NCBI RefSeq assembly: GCF_009827395.1
Contig: NZ_WTYX01000001.1
Span: 398,001 to 462,000, forward strand
DNA length: 64,000 bases
Source of the DNA: Pontixanthobacter aquaemixtae
GTDB lineage: Bacteria > Pseudomonadota > Alphaproteobacteria > Sphingomonadales > Sphingomonadaceae
Reading direction: 5' to 3'
Shown: positions 34,464 to 43,159 of the stretch, piece by piece
Position numbering within the stretch: position 1 is the first letter of the stretch
Layout: the number at the start of each line of letters is the position of its first letter
Notes under the pieces: generated by a model
What the model was told of the DNA's origin: nothing
The model's database searches: none
The model's input: only the letters and a program-made list of their open reading frames with translations
Program-made: the position numbers and the translations under genes

Positions 34464-35042
34464 ATGGCTATACGCGAAATTCTTGAAGTGCCGGACCCCC
34501 GGCTGAAAACCGTCTCGACCCCCGTCACCGAGTTTGATGACGAGCTGAAAACGCTGGTCGAGGATATGTTCGAGACGATGTATGACGCGCCCGGTATCGG
34601 TCTTGCGGCGATTCAGGTGGGCGTGCCCAAGCGGGTGCTGGTCATCGATCTGCAAGAGCCGGATATGGATGCCGAACCGGAGGAATGCGGCCACGATCAC
34701 GGCGACGGGAAAGGCGCGCACAAACACTATCCGATCAAGCGGGAGCCGCGCGTTTTCGTCAATCCGGAAATCCTTGATCCGGCAGAGGAGCTGGCGACCT
34801 ATCAGGAAGGCTGCCTTTCGGTTCCTGAAATCTACGCCGATGTCGATCGTCCGGAAACGTGCAAAGTCCGTTACCAGGATCTGGACGGCAAGACGCATGA
34901 GGAAAAACTCGACGGTTTGATGGCGACTTGCATCCAGCACGAGATGGATCACCTCGAAGGTATCCTGTTTATCGACCATCTCAGCCGTTTGAAAAAGCAG
35001 ATGGCGCTGAAAAAGCTAAAGAAACTGCGCAAAGCCGCCTGA
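34464..35042 (+). CDS. def: Peptide deformylase with His-rich insertion
   Basis: A 192-residue metallo-deformylase removing the N-formyl group from nascent proteins. The three motifs are complete: PGIGLAAIQVG, YQEGCLSVPEI and QHEMDHLEGILF. It differs from E. coli by an insertion of ~20 residues (about 70-92) between IDLQ and VFVNPEI, rich in Glu, Asp, His and Gly (EPEECGHDHGDGKGAHKHYP), which could bind metal ions. Follows recR; an inverted repeat after its stop may end the transcript. Confidence 0.95.
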   Translation: MAIREILEVPDPRLKTVSTPVTEFDDELKTLVEDMFETMYDAPGIGLAAIQVGVPKRVLVIDLQEPDMDAEPEECGHDHGDGKGAHKHYPIKREPRVFVNPEILDPAEELATYQEGCLSVPEIYADVDRPETCKVRYQDLDGKTHEEKLDGLMATCIQHEMDHLEGILFIDHLSRLKKQMALKKLKKLRKAA

Positions 35043-35069
35043 TTCGTTTTCACAAAAATCACCGCCAAT

Positions 35070-35086
35070 CCGCCCGGATCGGGCGG
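35070..35086 (+). terminator. Weak hairpin after def
   Basis: A perfect CCGCCCG/CGGGCGG stem with a three-base loop begins 28 bases after the def stop, but only a short GTTAGTT follows in place of a T run. It may be an inefficient terminator or an RNA stabiliser. Confidence 0.4.
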
Positions 35087-35320
35087 GTTAGTTGATGAAG
35101 TACATCCGCTGCGCCGCATCCATGGGCGTGTATTTGCGGCTGTTTATTTCTGACGATGAGAAAGAGCTGCAGCGAAGCTAGCGGCGCTTTGGCCTGTAGG
35201 AAAATGGTTTGTGAATGCGCCGCGTTCCGGCTATGTTCTGGGCATGGATTGCATTGGAGTAGTCACCGGCTAGGCCATCGATCTCCTCAGAATCACGCGC
35301 TAATAGCGCCGCCAGCCTCT

Positions 35321-35395
35321 GTCATTCCCGCGAAAGCGGGAATCCAGAAAACCGCGCGCTAGGCCATCCTAGGTTCCCGCCTTCGCGGGAATGAC
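35321..35395. repeat. Paired palindromic repeat, family B
   Basis: Arms at 35321-35345 and 35372-35395 with hairpin cores TTCCCGC/GCGGGAA, inverted to one another around a 26 bp spacer. This is the ubiquitous type whose translation gives VIPAKAGIQ. It resembles family A in design but differs in sequence. Ends 62 bases before rmuC. Confidence 0.85.
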
Positions 35396-35457
35396 GAATA
35401 TGTGTGTATCGGCAGTATCCCCTAGCGTTCTTGCTCCGTTCCGCTTAAACTAGGCGG

Positions 35458-36861
35458 ATGGATAGCACTCTAGTTTCAATTCTCATTTTGCTCTTTGGCT
35501 TAGTCGTGGGCGGCGGCGCAGGCTGGTTTTTCGGCTCACGACCCGTGGCCGAATGGCGCGAGCGCTTTGCCGAGCGTGATGTTGAAGCGAAGGACGCAAC
35601 TGAGAAAGTCAGCCGGATGGCGCCTGAGTTGGCGACTATGAGCGACCGTGCGGCGCGCGCGGATGGGCTTGCAGCGCAACTCGATTCTGCCCGCGAAGAG
35701 CTGACCGGCTTGAAAGCACAGGCTGCTGGCTTTGCCGAGCAGAAACGTCTGCTCGAAGAATCACGCGAGAAGCTGCTTAAAGAGTTTGAAAGCACGGGCG
35801 CACGGGTGCTTGGAAAGGCTCAGGAAGCATTCCTCAATCGTGCGAATGAGCGATTCAAACAATCTGAGAACGAGGGAGAAGCAAAAATAAAGGCGTTGCT
35901 TCAGCCTGTTGAAGAATCTCTCGGTCGGTATGAAAAGTCAGTCAAAGAGATCGAGGCAGATCGTAAAAAGGAATACGGCAATATCTCGAGTCTGATTGAT
36001 CAAGTTAGGCTAGGCCAAGAAGCGGTGAAGCTCGAAGCTTCCAATATAGTTAGTTCGTTGAGAGCCGCTCCGAAAACAAGTGGCCGTTGGGGAGAGCAGC
36101 AGTTCGAGAACCTGCTCGACATGGCTGGCCTTTCGAAGTTCACGGATTACCAGTCAGAGGTATCGGTCCGATCGGATGATGGCCTTTTACGGCCGGATTT
36201 TGTCATAAACCTACCTGGCGGGCGTCAGCTCATCGTCGATATAAAGTGCCCATTAGATGCGTATCTGTCGGCGACTGATTTGCTCGACCCTACCGAGAGA
36301 AAGGCGGGGTTCAAAAGATATTCCGACACAGTTTGGGGGCATGCCAGTGCGCTTTCGAAGAAGTCCTACTGGTCTCAGTTCAAGGACGCGCCAGACTTTG
36401 TAATTCTCTACATTCCAGGCGACAACTTTCACTCGGCTGCGTTGGAGCATCGCCCAACGATGTGGGAGGAAGCTGCTAAGAACCGTGTAATCATTTCAGG
36501 CCCTGCCACTTTCCTCCCGTTGGCCCGAACAATTGCCTCGATGTGGGATCAGGAAAAACTGACAGACAAAGCTCAGGAAATCATCGATTTGGGTCGCGAG
36601 CTTCACCACAATCTGTCGTTGATGACCGAACGAATTCGTACACTTGGTAGCCGTATCGATGGCACGGCAAAAGCATATAACGACTTTATCAAAAGTGCTG
36701 ATGGCAAGGTTATTTTGGGTGCCCGCAAGTTGGAAGATCTGAATCTTACAAAAAGCGAGAAAAGATTAGGCTCTTTCGATCCAGTGGAAACAGAAGCGCG
36801 CTCTTTGGCACGCATTTCTGCGGATAATTCTATAAACAATGATGATGAGGCTGCGGGATGA
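35458..36861 (+). CDS. rmuC: DNA recombination protein RmuC
   Basis: A 467-residue protein: an N-terminal transmembrane helix (VSILILLFGLVVGGGAGWFFG), a coiled coil of ~170 residues, and a C-terminal PD-(D/E)XK-like nuclease domain with SGRWGEQQFENLLDMAGL, LRPDFVINLPGGRQLIVDIKCPLDAY and DFVILYIPGDNF. RmuC limits inversions between short repeats in E. coli and may act as a membrane-linked nuclease. Third-position bases are noticeably more AT-rich (for example 35870-36060) than in flanking genes, suggesting acquisition from elsewhere. Start ATG 35458. It overlaps the next gene by four bases. Confidence 0.92.
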   Translation: MDSTLVSILILLFGLVVGGGAGWFFGSRPVAEWRERFAERDVEAKDATEKVSRMAPELATMSDRAARADGLAAQLDSAREELTGLKAQAAGFAEQKRLLEESREKLLKEFESTGARVLGKAQEAFLNRANERFKQSENEGEAKIKALLQPVEESLGRYEKSVKEIEADRKKEYGNISSLIDQVRLGQEAVKLEASNIVSSLRAAPKTSGRWGEQQFENLLDMAGLSKFTDYQSEVSVRSDDGLLRPDFVINLPGGRQLIVDIKCPLDAYLSATDLLDPTERKAGFKRYSDTVWGHASALSKKSYWSQFKDAPDFVILYIPGDNFHSAALEHRPTMWEEAAKNRVIISGPATFLPLARTIASMWDQEKLTDKAQEIIDLGRELHHNLSLMTERIRTLGSRIDGTAKAYNDFIKSADGKVILGARKLEDLNLTKSEKRLGSFDPVETEARSLARISADNSINNDDEAAG

Positions 36862-37502
36862 AAGTTGCACTTGTCTTGGCACCGCTGCTCTTGGCGGTTC
36901 TGCCGGTATCGGCTGCTGTTGCAGAGGAACCCGCCGGCCCCTTGGCGCCGCGCAATCTGTGCGGATCGTTGCCCGGATTTGCCGCATTTGAAACCAAGCT
37001 GAAGGATGCAATTGCGCGGCGCGATGCCGATTTGCTGATGCAACTGGCGAGCGAGGATGTGGCGCTCGATTTCGGCGGCGGCGCGGGCAAGCAGATGTGG
37101 CGGGATCGGCTGGACGGCGAATATAACAACTGGTCCGATCTGGCCGGTACAGTGGCGCTTGGCTGCGACCGCAGCGCACAGGCAGACAGCGCTGCCTACC
37201 CTTATTTCTGGTCAAACCACCAAGGCAATGGCGATCCCTATGCCGCGATGCTGGTGACCGGCAATAATGTGTTGCTGCGTTCGGGCCCGTCGCCGCATGC
37301 GCGCGTGAAGGGGCGCGTTTCGTGGAATTGGGTGACCGGTGGCTACGAAGCGCCGGTCAACGGATATCACAAGGTCACCACGCTGTCGGGTCAGACGGGC
37401 TATATGGCCGAGCCTTATCTGCGCAGCCTGATCGATTTCCGACTGATCGTTTCCAACACCGATGACGGGTGGAAAATCACCGCATTCATTGCCGGCGATT
37501 GA
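36858..37502 (+). CDS. Secreted SH3-like domain protein
   Basis: A 214-residue protein with signal peptide (LVLAPLLLAVLPVSAAVAEE). Residues ~45-100 resemble a DUF/NTF2-like helical-beta region (FAAFETKLKDAIARRDADLL), and ~125-190 an SH3b-type segment (GNNVLLRSGPSPHARVKGRV, LSGQTGYMAEPYLRS), as in peptidoglycan-binding modules. The C-terminus (WKITAFIAG) again looks NTF2-like. Function unknown, probably envelope associated. The ATG overlaps the rmuC stop (ATGA). GC-rich codons unlike rmuC. Convergent with the methyltransferase, stops abutting. Confidence 0.75.
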   Translation: MKVALVLAPLLLAVLPVSAAVAEEPAGPLAPRNLCGSLPGFAAFETKLKDAIARRDADLLMQLASEDVALDFGGGAGKQMWRDRLDGEYNNWSDLAGTVALGCDRSAQADSAAYPYFWSNHQGNGDPYAAMLVTGNNVLLRSGPSPHARVKGRVSWNWVTGGYEAPVNGYHKVTTLSGQTGYMAEPYLRSLIDFRLIVSNTDDGWKITAFIAGD

Positions 37503-38315
37503 TTATTTCTCCACCGCTGCCAGCACTTCATAGGCCAGCACCGCGCCCGCAACCGCCGCGTTGAGGCTGTCCGCGCGGCCTTTCATCGGCATGGTCACGC
37601 GCAGATCGCATTCACCTTCATAGGCTTCGGGAAGCCCGCGCGATTCATTGCCGACCAGCACGAAACACGGGGCGTTATAGGGCGCGCCGCGATAATCCAC
37701 TGCATCGCGCAGGCTGGCCGCGACCAGCTGCCCATCCGCGCCGCGCAGCCACGGGACAAATTCATCCCAAGTCGCGCGGCCAATCTGCTGGGTAAACACC
37801 GCGCCCATGCTCGCGCGCACGGCTTCCATCGAAAACGGATCGGCGCAATCATCAATCAGGATCAATCCGCCGGCGCCCACCGCATCGCAGGTGCGCAGCA
37901 TTGTCCCGAGATTGCCCGGATCGCGCAGCGCCTGCGCCACCATCCAGATATCGCCCCGGCTGCGATCGAGAGCGCCCAGCGACGTATCGAATTCGGCAAA
38001 CATGCCGACAACCGCCTGGGCGTTGTCCTTACCGGTGATCTTGGTCAGAATATCGGGGGTGGTTTCGATGATATCGCCGCCATTGCCCGCAACCGCCGCT
38101 TCCAATTCATCGAGCAGCGGATGTGCATCGCGTTTGCCCGCCATCACCAGCGTTTCGGGCAATCTTCCGCATTCGCGTGCATCGGTCAGCAGGCGCAATC
38201 CTTCGGCGAGAAATTTGCCTTCGCGTTTGCGGTGTTTCTTGTCGCGCAGATTGCGCAGATATTTGACGGTCGGGTTGGAAAACCCGGTAATCTCCCGCCG
38301 TTCAATAGCGGACAT
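37503..38315 (-). CDS. TrmH/SpoU-family RNA methyltransferase
   Basis: A 270-residue SPOUT methyltransferase. N-terminal substrate-binding region has NPTVKYLRNLRDKKHRKREGKFLAEG; the knotted SAM-binding domain includes ALRDPGNLGTMLRTCDAVG (motif 1), CFVLVGNESRGLPEAY (motif 2) and RVTMPMKGRADSLNAAVAGAVLAYE (motif 3). It 2'-O-methylates a ribose in rRNA or tRNA; the target cannot be told. Start ATG 38315 overlaps the last base of the HPr stop (TAATG) and has AGGAA upstream. Confidence 0.92.
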   Translation of the reverse strand: MSAIERREITGFSNPTVKYLRNLRDKKHRKREGKFLAEGLRLLTDARECGRLPETLVMAGKRDAHPLLDELEAAVAGNGGDIIETTPDILTKITGKDNAQAVVGMFAEFDTSLGALDRSRGDIWMVAQALRDPGNLGTMLRTCDAVGAGGLILIDDCADPFSMEAVRASMGAVFTQQIGRATWDEFVPWLRGADGQLVAASLRDAVDYRGAPYNAPCFVLVGNESRGLPEAYEGECDLRVTMPMKGRADSLNAAVAGAVLAYEVLAAVEK

Positions 38316-38593
38316 TATTCCTCGCCAAATCCGTCGCTGATCAGCGCGCTCAGATCCTCTAACACCGCTTCGCAATTGTCGCCCGATACGATCAGTTCGA
38401 TTGTGTCGCCCTTGGCCGCGCCCAGCATCATCAGCCCAAGGATAGAACCGCCCGCCGCCTCGGTACCGTCTTTGGAAATTTTCACGCTGACAGCATCGGG
38501 CAATTCGGCGACCACACCAACGAATTTGGCGCTGGCGCGCGCGTGCAGCCCGCGCTGGTTGACGATTTCAAGAGTGCGGCGATGTTCGCTCAT
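38315..38593 (-). CDS. HPr-family phosphocarrier protein
   Basis: A 92-residue HPr. The phosphoacceptor His17 is in QRGLHARASAKFV and the regulatory Ser50 in AAGGSILGLMMLGAAKGD, the site recognised by HPr kinase. In alphaproteobacteria without sugar PTS permeases this protein belongs to a regulatory phosphorelay. It overlaps the EIIA gene (four bases) upstream and the methyltransferase gene downstream. HprK is encoded three genes upstream in the same cluster, matching the preserved Ser site. Confidence 0.93.
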   Translation of the reverse strand: MSEHRRTLEIVNQRGLHARASAKFVGVVAELPDAVSVKISKDGTEAAGGSILGLMMLGAAKGDTIELIVSGDNCEAVLEDLSALISDGFGEE

Positions 38594-39003
38594 GATGCAT
38601 TCGCCTCCTGCCCGAGGAATTCCGAAGCGATGGTGATGTAATTTTGACCTGCATCGCGCGCGGCCACAACCGTATCGCGCAGATCGTATTTTTCCCGCGC
38701 ACCGGCAAGGCGGATCAGCATGGGCAAATTGATCCCGGCGATCACTTCGACCGTGCCCGCTTCCATCAGCGATATCGCCAGGTTGGAAGGGGTTCCGCCG
38801 AACAGATCGGTCAGGATCGCTACGCCTTCGCCGCTGTTCACTTTGGCGATGGCATCGGCGATTTGCGCGCGGCGTTCTTCCATGTCGTCATTGGGGCCGA
38901 TGCAAACCGTTGCCACGGCTTCCTGTTTGCCCACGACATGTTCCATCGCATGGACGAATTCGTCGGCCAGATTGCCATGGGTCACAAGGATTATCCCGAT
39001 CAT
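38590..39003 (-). CDS. PTS EIIA component, mannose family
   Basis: A 137-residue EIIA-Man domain protein. The phosphorylated His9 is in IILVTHGNLADEF; ILTDLFGGTPSNLAISLM and AGINLPMLIRLA are family motifs. Stand-alone EIIA-Man proteins in alphaproteobacteria accept phosphate from HPr and act in regulation instead of transport. Overlaps HPr by four bases; 61 bases after rapZ. Confidence 0.93.
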   Translation of the reverse strand: MIGIILVTHGNLADEFVHAMEHVVGKQEAVATVCIGPNDDMEERRAQIADAIAKVNSGEGVAILTDLFGGTPSNLAISLMEAGTVEVIAGINLPMLIRLAGAREKYDLRDTVVAARDAGQNYITIASEFLGQEANAS

Positions 39004-39064
39004 AGAGGCGCCATCTGTCCTGAATTGCGCCGCTGTGCAAGGGCCAGGGTGTTAATCGACCGTA

Positions 39065-40021
39065 TCACGCCTGCGGTCCCTCGATCTCGTCCGCCGCGCG
39101 CGATCCCAGATTGCGATGCAGAACGGTCGGCGCGAATCCTTGTTCGGTCAATTCTTCGGCCATTTGCGACGCGGTGAAAACCGAACGGTGCCTGCCGCCG
39201 GTGCAGCCGAAAGCGATATTGACGTAGCTTTTGCCCTGCGCCTGATAACGCGGCAGCAAAGTCAGCAGCAATTGGCGGATCTGGTCAAACGCGGTTTGGA
39301 AGGCCGGGTCTTGGCGGATATGCGCGCCCACCGCCTCATCCAGGCCGGTCTGCTCGCGCAAATGTTCTATCCAATGCGGATTGTCGAGAAACCGCATATC
39401 GAACACCAGATCGGCCAGCGGCGGAGTTCCCCTGGCAAAGCCGAAGCTGGAAATAATCACCGACATATCCTGCGGCGCGGTCTGCGCGAATTGTTCGCGG
39501 ATCGATTGCTGCAACTGGTTGCTGGCGAAAGTGCTGGTGTCGATCACCGCATCGGCCCAGCGGCGCAAAGGTTCCAGCAATTCGCGCTCTGCCTGGATAC
39601 CGACGCGCACGGGGCGTTCCTGCGCCATCGGGTGGCGGCGGCGCGTTTCGTTGTAGCGCCGCTCCAGCTCGCCGCTGTTACAGTCCAGAAACAAGGTGGT
39701 GATGAGCAGATCTTCGCGCGCGGACAGATCTTTCACCAATTCGATAATGTCCTGCGGGACAAAACCGCGCGTGCGCGAATCAAAGCCGATGGCCAGCGGT
39801 GACTTCTGCCCGTCGCTGTCGGCCTGGCCGATCAACCCGCCCAGCAGGCGGATCGGGAAATTGTCGATCGCTTCCCAGCCGAGATCTTCCAGCACGCGCA
39901 AGGCGGTCGTCTTGCCCGCGCCGGACAAGCCGGTGACCAGCAGAATCCGTTGCCGCGGATCGACGGGCAACGGCTCGATTGGGGAGGGCTCGGTCGGGGA
40001 AGGGGGCGAATCGCTGCTCAT
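39065..40021 (-). CDS. rapZ: RNase adapter protein RapZ
   Basis: A 318-residue P-loop protein. The first ~24 residues are a Pro/Ser-rich leader, then Walker A LLVTGLSGAGKTTALRVLED, IDNFPIRLLGG, AIGFDSRTRGF, and the C-terminal RNA/metabolite-binding domain (SFGFARGTPPLADLVFDMRFL, NIAFGCTGGRHRSV). In E. coli RapZ guides RNase E to GlmZ and senses glucosamine-6-phosphate; in this group its role is less known but the gene is constant between hprK and the EIIA gene. 42 bases downstream of hprK. Confidence 0.94.
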   Translation of the reverse strand: MSSDSPPSPTEPSPIEPLPVDPRQRILLVTGLSGAGKTTALRVLEDLGWEAIDNFPIRLLGGLIGQADSDGQKSPLAIGFDSRTRGFVPQDIIELVKDLSAREDLLITTLFLDCNSGELERRYNETRRRHPMAQERPVRVGIQAERELLEPLRRWADAVIDTSTFASNQLQQSIREQFAQTAPQDMSVIISSFGFARGTPPLADLVFDMRFLDNPHWIEHLREQTGLDEAVGAHIRQDPAFQTAFDQIRQLLLTLLPRYQAQGKSYVNIAFGCTGGRHRSVFTASQMAEELTEQGFAPTVLHRNLGSRAADEIEGPQA

Positions 40022-40063
40022 GCGTTGCCACGGTGTGCGCGTAATTGGACTGTATGAAAAGGG

Positions 40064-40507
40064 CTATTGATCGGGCCGTTCCGCTGCGGGAAGGCCGTGA
40101 TGCGCCAGCGCGCGCTCTGCCCTGATCGGGTCCGCCTCGTTCATCCGCGCGAAGAGCAGCTGCGGGATGTCGTGGCCGGCAATGGCTACGCTGCGCGGCT
40201 TTTCGACAAATCGCGGGGCTTCTTTTGCCAGCGTCAGGACCAGCGCGACCGGCGCGCTGACGCAGGGCTGATGGACAATGCCGACATTGCGTATTTCGAT
40301 AAGCCCGGCGGTTTCGGGCGCGGGGGAGGCGACCAGACGCCCGCCTTCGGTGCTCAGCAGCACGCCATCATCGCCGATCAATTGCGCGCCGCGGTCTATT
40401 AGCGACAAAGCGAGAGTGGTCTTGCCGATGCCCGGTGGGCCTTCCAGCAGGATCGCGCGGCCATCAATCGCGATCGCGGTGGATTGCCGCAGTTGCTCTT
40501 TGCTCAT
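40064..40507 (-). CDS. hprK: HPr kinase/phosphorylase, short alphaproteobacterial form
   Basis: A 147-residue protein covering only the catalytic domain of HprK: P-loop LLEGPPGIGKTTLALSLID, GAQLIGDDGVLLSTEGGRL, and GLIEIRNVGIV. The N-terminal domain of the Gram-positive enzyme is absent, as is typical in alphaproteobacteria. It would phosphorylate HPr Ser50. The C-terminal K3-loop region is short. Its ATG overlaps the chvG stop by four bases. Confidence 0.92.
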   Translation of the reverse strand: MSKEQLRQSTAIAIDGRAILLEGPPGIGKTTLALSLIDRGAQLIGDDGVLLSTEGGRLVASPAPETAGLIEIRNVGIVHQPCVSAPVALVLTLAKEAPRFVEKPRSVAIAGHDIPQLLFARMNEADPIRAERALAHHGLPAAERPDQ

Positions 40508-42084
40508 GCCCGTTTGGTGGTTGCGGCGGGCAGTTTCAGCGTCATGCAGGCGCCCGCTTTTCCATCGGCCCTGCCATGCGCGGTCAGCGACCCGTCATGC
40601 GCCTCTGCGATCGTGCGGCCAATCGCGAGGCCGAGCCCGCTATGATTGCCGAAATCCTCGGTGTCGGGGCGGTCCGAATGGAAACGCTGGAACACTTTTT
40701 CGCGCGCGCCTTCGGGAATTCCCGGCCCTTCGTCGCAAACCGAGAGCGTTACGCTTTCCGCATCGAGAGAGATTTTGACTTCGATCAGACCCTCGGGCGG
40801 CGAGAAGGACACCGCATTGTCGAGCAGGTTTTCGATCACCCGCTCCAGCCGGACCGGGACGCCATTGACGATCGCCGCGCCCAGCGGGCTGACCAGATCG
40901 ACCCGTTTCTCGCCATTTTCAGCGCGGTATTCGCGCCGCTCGATAATGCCCTCGGTCAATTTGGCGAGATCAACCTGTTCGAAAGTGGCGCGCGAGAGTT
41001 CCGCGTCGATCCGGCTGGCATCGGATATTTCGGTGACCAGCCGGTCAATCCGGCGCACGTCATGCGATGCAATATCCAGCAGCTGCGCGCGTAGTTCCTT
41101 GTCTTCCACGCGGCCAAGCGATTCGATCGCGCTGCGCAAACTGGCCAGCGGGTTCTTGATTTCATGCGCGACATCGGCGGCGAAATGTTCGACCCCGTCG
41201 ATCCTCTCGCGCAACGCTTCGGTCATGTCCGATGCGGCGCGTGCGAGCAGCCCGATTTCGTCGCGCCGGTTGGGCAGACGCGGGACTTCGACATCGCGTT
41301 CGCGGCCCTGCCGCACGCGGATTGCGGCTCTCGCCAGCGATCGCAGCGGCACCACGATGGTCCGCGCGAGATAGAGCGACAGCGCAATAGAGATCAGCAG
41401 CACCACAAACACCGCGCTGACCAGGCTGGAGCGGGCGCCGCGCACCGTCTCGGTAATATCCACCGCATTGCGCGTGGTCAGCAGAGTGGAGCCGACCAGC
41501 CCGACCGGTGCGGCGGCGTTGATCACCGGCGTCCCGTCGGGCGCATCGCGAAGCTGGATCTGCGAGATGCCTTCGTTCCTCGCGCGCTCCAGCTCGGGCC
41601 ACGAATCCGCCCGCGCTTCGGCCGGTTCGACATAATCGGGAATCGGTTCCGCGCCGACAATGCTGTCCACCGCGCGGTCCAGCATCTGCGCGAAATCTTC
41701 CTGCCACGTATCGCGCGCGGGGTCGTCAAATTCGAACGCGGGCTCGTCCAGCGCGAAGCTGTCGGCCCACAATTCGCCTTGCGCATCGAACATCCGCAGG
41801 CGCATCTTCTGCTCTTTGCCGATCTGGATCATCAGCGCTTCCTGCCGTTCGCGCGTCGCACCCGCCAACGCCTCAGCGGTGATCTGCGCTTCGATCCGTG
41901 CCAGCTTGTAGCGTTCGTCGAGCAATTGCTTGCGATAGGTGTCGAGATAGAAAATGCCGCCGCCCAGCAGAACCAGCGGCAATAGGTTCACCGCCAGAAT
42001 GCGCGAGGTCAGCGACGCCCAGCTGGTCCAGCGCATCTTGTCGATGCCAGCTTCAAGCCGGTCGCCGATGCTGTGGTCAGCCAT
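40504..42084 (-). CDS. chvG: Sensor histidine kinase ChvG
   Basis: A 526-residue kinase. Two membrane helices (about 29-46 [20 protein letters not shown] and ~245-265 [20 protein letters not shown]) flank a periplasmic domain with the [17 protein letters not shown] region; then HAMP, the dimerisation helix [18 protein letters not shown] with the phospho-His, and the ATPase domain ([41 protein letters not shown]). ChvG responds to acid or envelope stress and to interaction with host in rhizobia/agrobacteria. Start ATG 42084 overlaps the chvI end by eight bases. The upstream frame to 42225 is inside chvI. Confidence 0.94.
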   Translation of the reverse strand: MADHSIGDRLEAGIDKMRWTSWASLTSRILAVNLLPLVLLGGGIFYLDTYRKQLLDERYKLARIEAQITAEALAGATRERQEALMIQIGKEQKMRLRMFDAQGELWADSFALDEPAFEFDDPARDTWQEDFAQMLDRAVDSIVGAEPIPDYVEPAEARADSWPELERARNEGISQIQLRDAPDGTPVINAAAPVGLVGSTLLTTRNAVDITETVRGARSSLVSAVFVVLLISIALSLYLARTIVVPLRSLARAAIRVRQGRERDVEVPRLPNRRDEIGLLARAASDMTEALRERIDGVEHFAADVAHEIKNPLASLRSAIESLGRVEDKELRAQLLDIASHDVRRIDRLVTEISDASRIDAELSRATFEQVDLAKLTEGIIERREYRAENGEKRVDLVSPLGAAIVNGVPVRLERVIENLLDNAVSFSPPEGLIEVKISLDAESVTLSVCDEGPGIPEGAREKVFQRFHSDRPDTEDFGNHSGLGLAIGRTIAEAHDGSLTAHGRADGKAGACMTLKLPAATTKRA

Positions 42085-42838
42085 CGGTGAAACTATACCC
42101 CGCGCCATACAGCGTTTCGATGGCGTTGAAGCCCGAATCGACCGAACGGAACTTGCGGCGCATCCGCTTGATATGGCTGTCAACGGTCCGGTCATCGACG
42201 AACATATCGTCGGGATAGGCCGCATCCATCAGCTGGTTGCGCGATTTGATCACACCCGGCCTGATCGCAAGCGCTTCCAGAATAAGAAATTCGGTCACGG
42301 TCAGCGAGACCTGTTTGCCATCCCAAGTGACATGGTGGCGCGCGGGATCCATTTCCAATCGCCCGCGAGTCAAAGTTTCGATTGGCGGATCTGCAGAAGT
42401 GAGGTCGGCACCGGTGACCACACCGGCGCGTGCATCGCTGCGGCGGAGAATCGCACGGATGCGCGCGAGCAACAGGCGGATGCTGAAAGGTTTGGCGATA
42501 TAATCGTCCGCGCCCTGCGCCAGCCCGGCTTCTTCGTCCTGCTCGTCATCCTTGCTGGTCAGGAATATCACCGGCAGCGCGGAATGCTGGCGCAGATTGC
42601 GGAGCAATTCCATCCCGTCCATCCGCGGCATCTTGATATCGAACACGGCAAGATCCGGCGGATTTTCAAGCAAGGCTTTCAGAGCCGCCTCTCCGTCCGA
42701 GTAGAGCCGCGTGGTGTACCCTTCGGCCTGAAGCGCGATCGAAACGGTGGTCAGGATGTTGCGGTCATCATCAACCAACGCAATCGTCTGTTGCCCCGAA
42801 TTCCGGGCATTTTGCGATGATTGCTGCGAATCTGACAT
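42077..42838 (-). CDS. chvI: Response regulator ChvI
   Basis: A 253-residue OmpR/PhoB-type regulator. The receiver has the acidic pair DDD at 23-25, phospho-acceptor Asp67 in [13 protein letters not shown], and Lys116 in DDYIAKPFS; the C-terminal winged helix includes [17 protein letters not shown] and [19 protein letters not shown] ~20-residue Ser/Gln-rich lead precedes the receiver. ATG 42838 is chosen over the preceding TTG. It heads the chvI-chvG-hprK-rapZ-EIIA-HPr transcript, divergent from pckA, whose promoter it may control as in other alphaproteobacteria (inference). Confidence 0.95.
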   Translation of the reverse strand: MSDSQQSSQNARNSGQQTIALVDDDRNILTTVSIALQAEGYTTRLYSDGEAALKALLENPPDLAVFDIKMPRMDGMELLRNLRQHSALPVIFLTSKDDEQDEEAGLAQGADDYIAKPFSIRLLLARIRAILRRSDARAGVVTGADLTSADPPIETLTRGRLEMDPARHHVTWDGKQVSLTVTEFLILEALAIRPGVIKSRNQLMDAAYPDDMFVDDRTVDSHIKRMRRKFRSVDSGFNAIETLYGAGYSFTDG

Positions 42839-43156
42839 CAAGGCCCCGCCTCACATTAAAACAATTGCGGATGAAATAGCCCGTTACTCCGCATCAGACA
42901 ACGCAGAGCCGAAACAAGCGCCGCGCGCCCGCCTTCGCGTATGTTCGCGCGGGGCAGAATCGCGCGCGTGCGGCCAAGGCATACGGATAGCGGGTGGGCG
43001 ATCATTCCGGTACGGTTTGACGTAGCGCCGCTGCGTCATTATGCGCTGCAACGCGCGCCGATGCATTCGTATGCAGGCGAATCGGACAAATTTACACTCA
43101 CCCCCAACCGATGGGGACGTTCCGGTCATGTGGCTGGCTACGGCAAGGAGATATTC
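42839..43156. other. 318 bp divergent chvI-pckA regulatory region
   Basis: Holds the promoters of chvI (minus) and pckA (plus). The pckA frame stays open upstream to 42941 but that stretch is not pckA-like. An inverted repeat CCCCAACCGATGGGG (43099-43113), 43 bases before the pckA start, may be regulatory. I could not place convincing -10/-35 boxes. Confidence 0.55.
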
Positions 43157-43159
43157 GTG
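43145..43159 (+). promoter_or_regulatory. RBS and GTG start of pckA
   Basis: AAGGAG at 43145-43150 followed after six bases by GTG (43157-43159) decides the start. Translation from GTG gives [16 protein letters not shown], the usual PEPCK N-terminus. The ATGs upstream in frame lack ribosome sites. Confidence 0.8.

Larger units (their letters stand above)
35043..35457. other. 415 bp intergenic region between def and rmuC
   Basis: Contains the weak def terminator hairpin and a paired palindromic repeat (35321-35395). A short frame at 35156-35362 is only a read-through of the repeat (VIPAKAGIQ) and no gene is supported. The rmuC promoter should lie in 35396-35450; no clear -35/-10 pair was found. 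Confidence 0.6.

Noticed and set aside
35156-35362. 68-codon frame in the def-rmuC gap
   Set aside because: Its end is the translated family B repeat (VIPAKAGIQ); no ribosome site and no homologue pattern.
42941-43156. N-terminal extension of PEPCK
   Set aside because: No ribosome site and no similarity; GTG at 43157 with AAGGAG gives the standard N-terminus.
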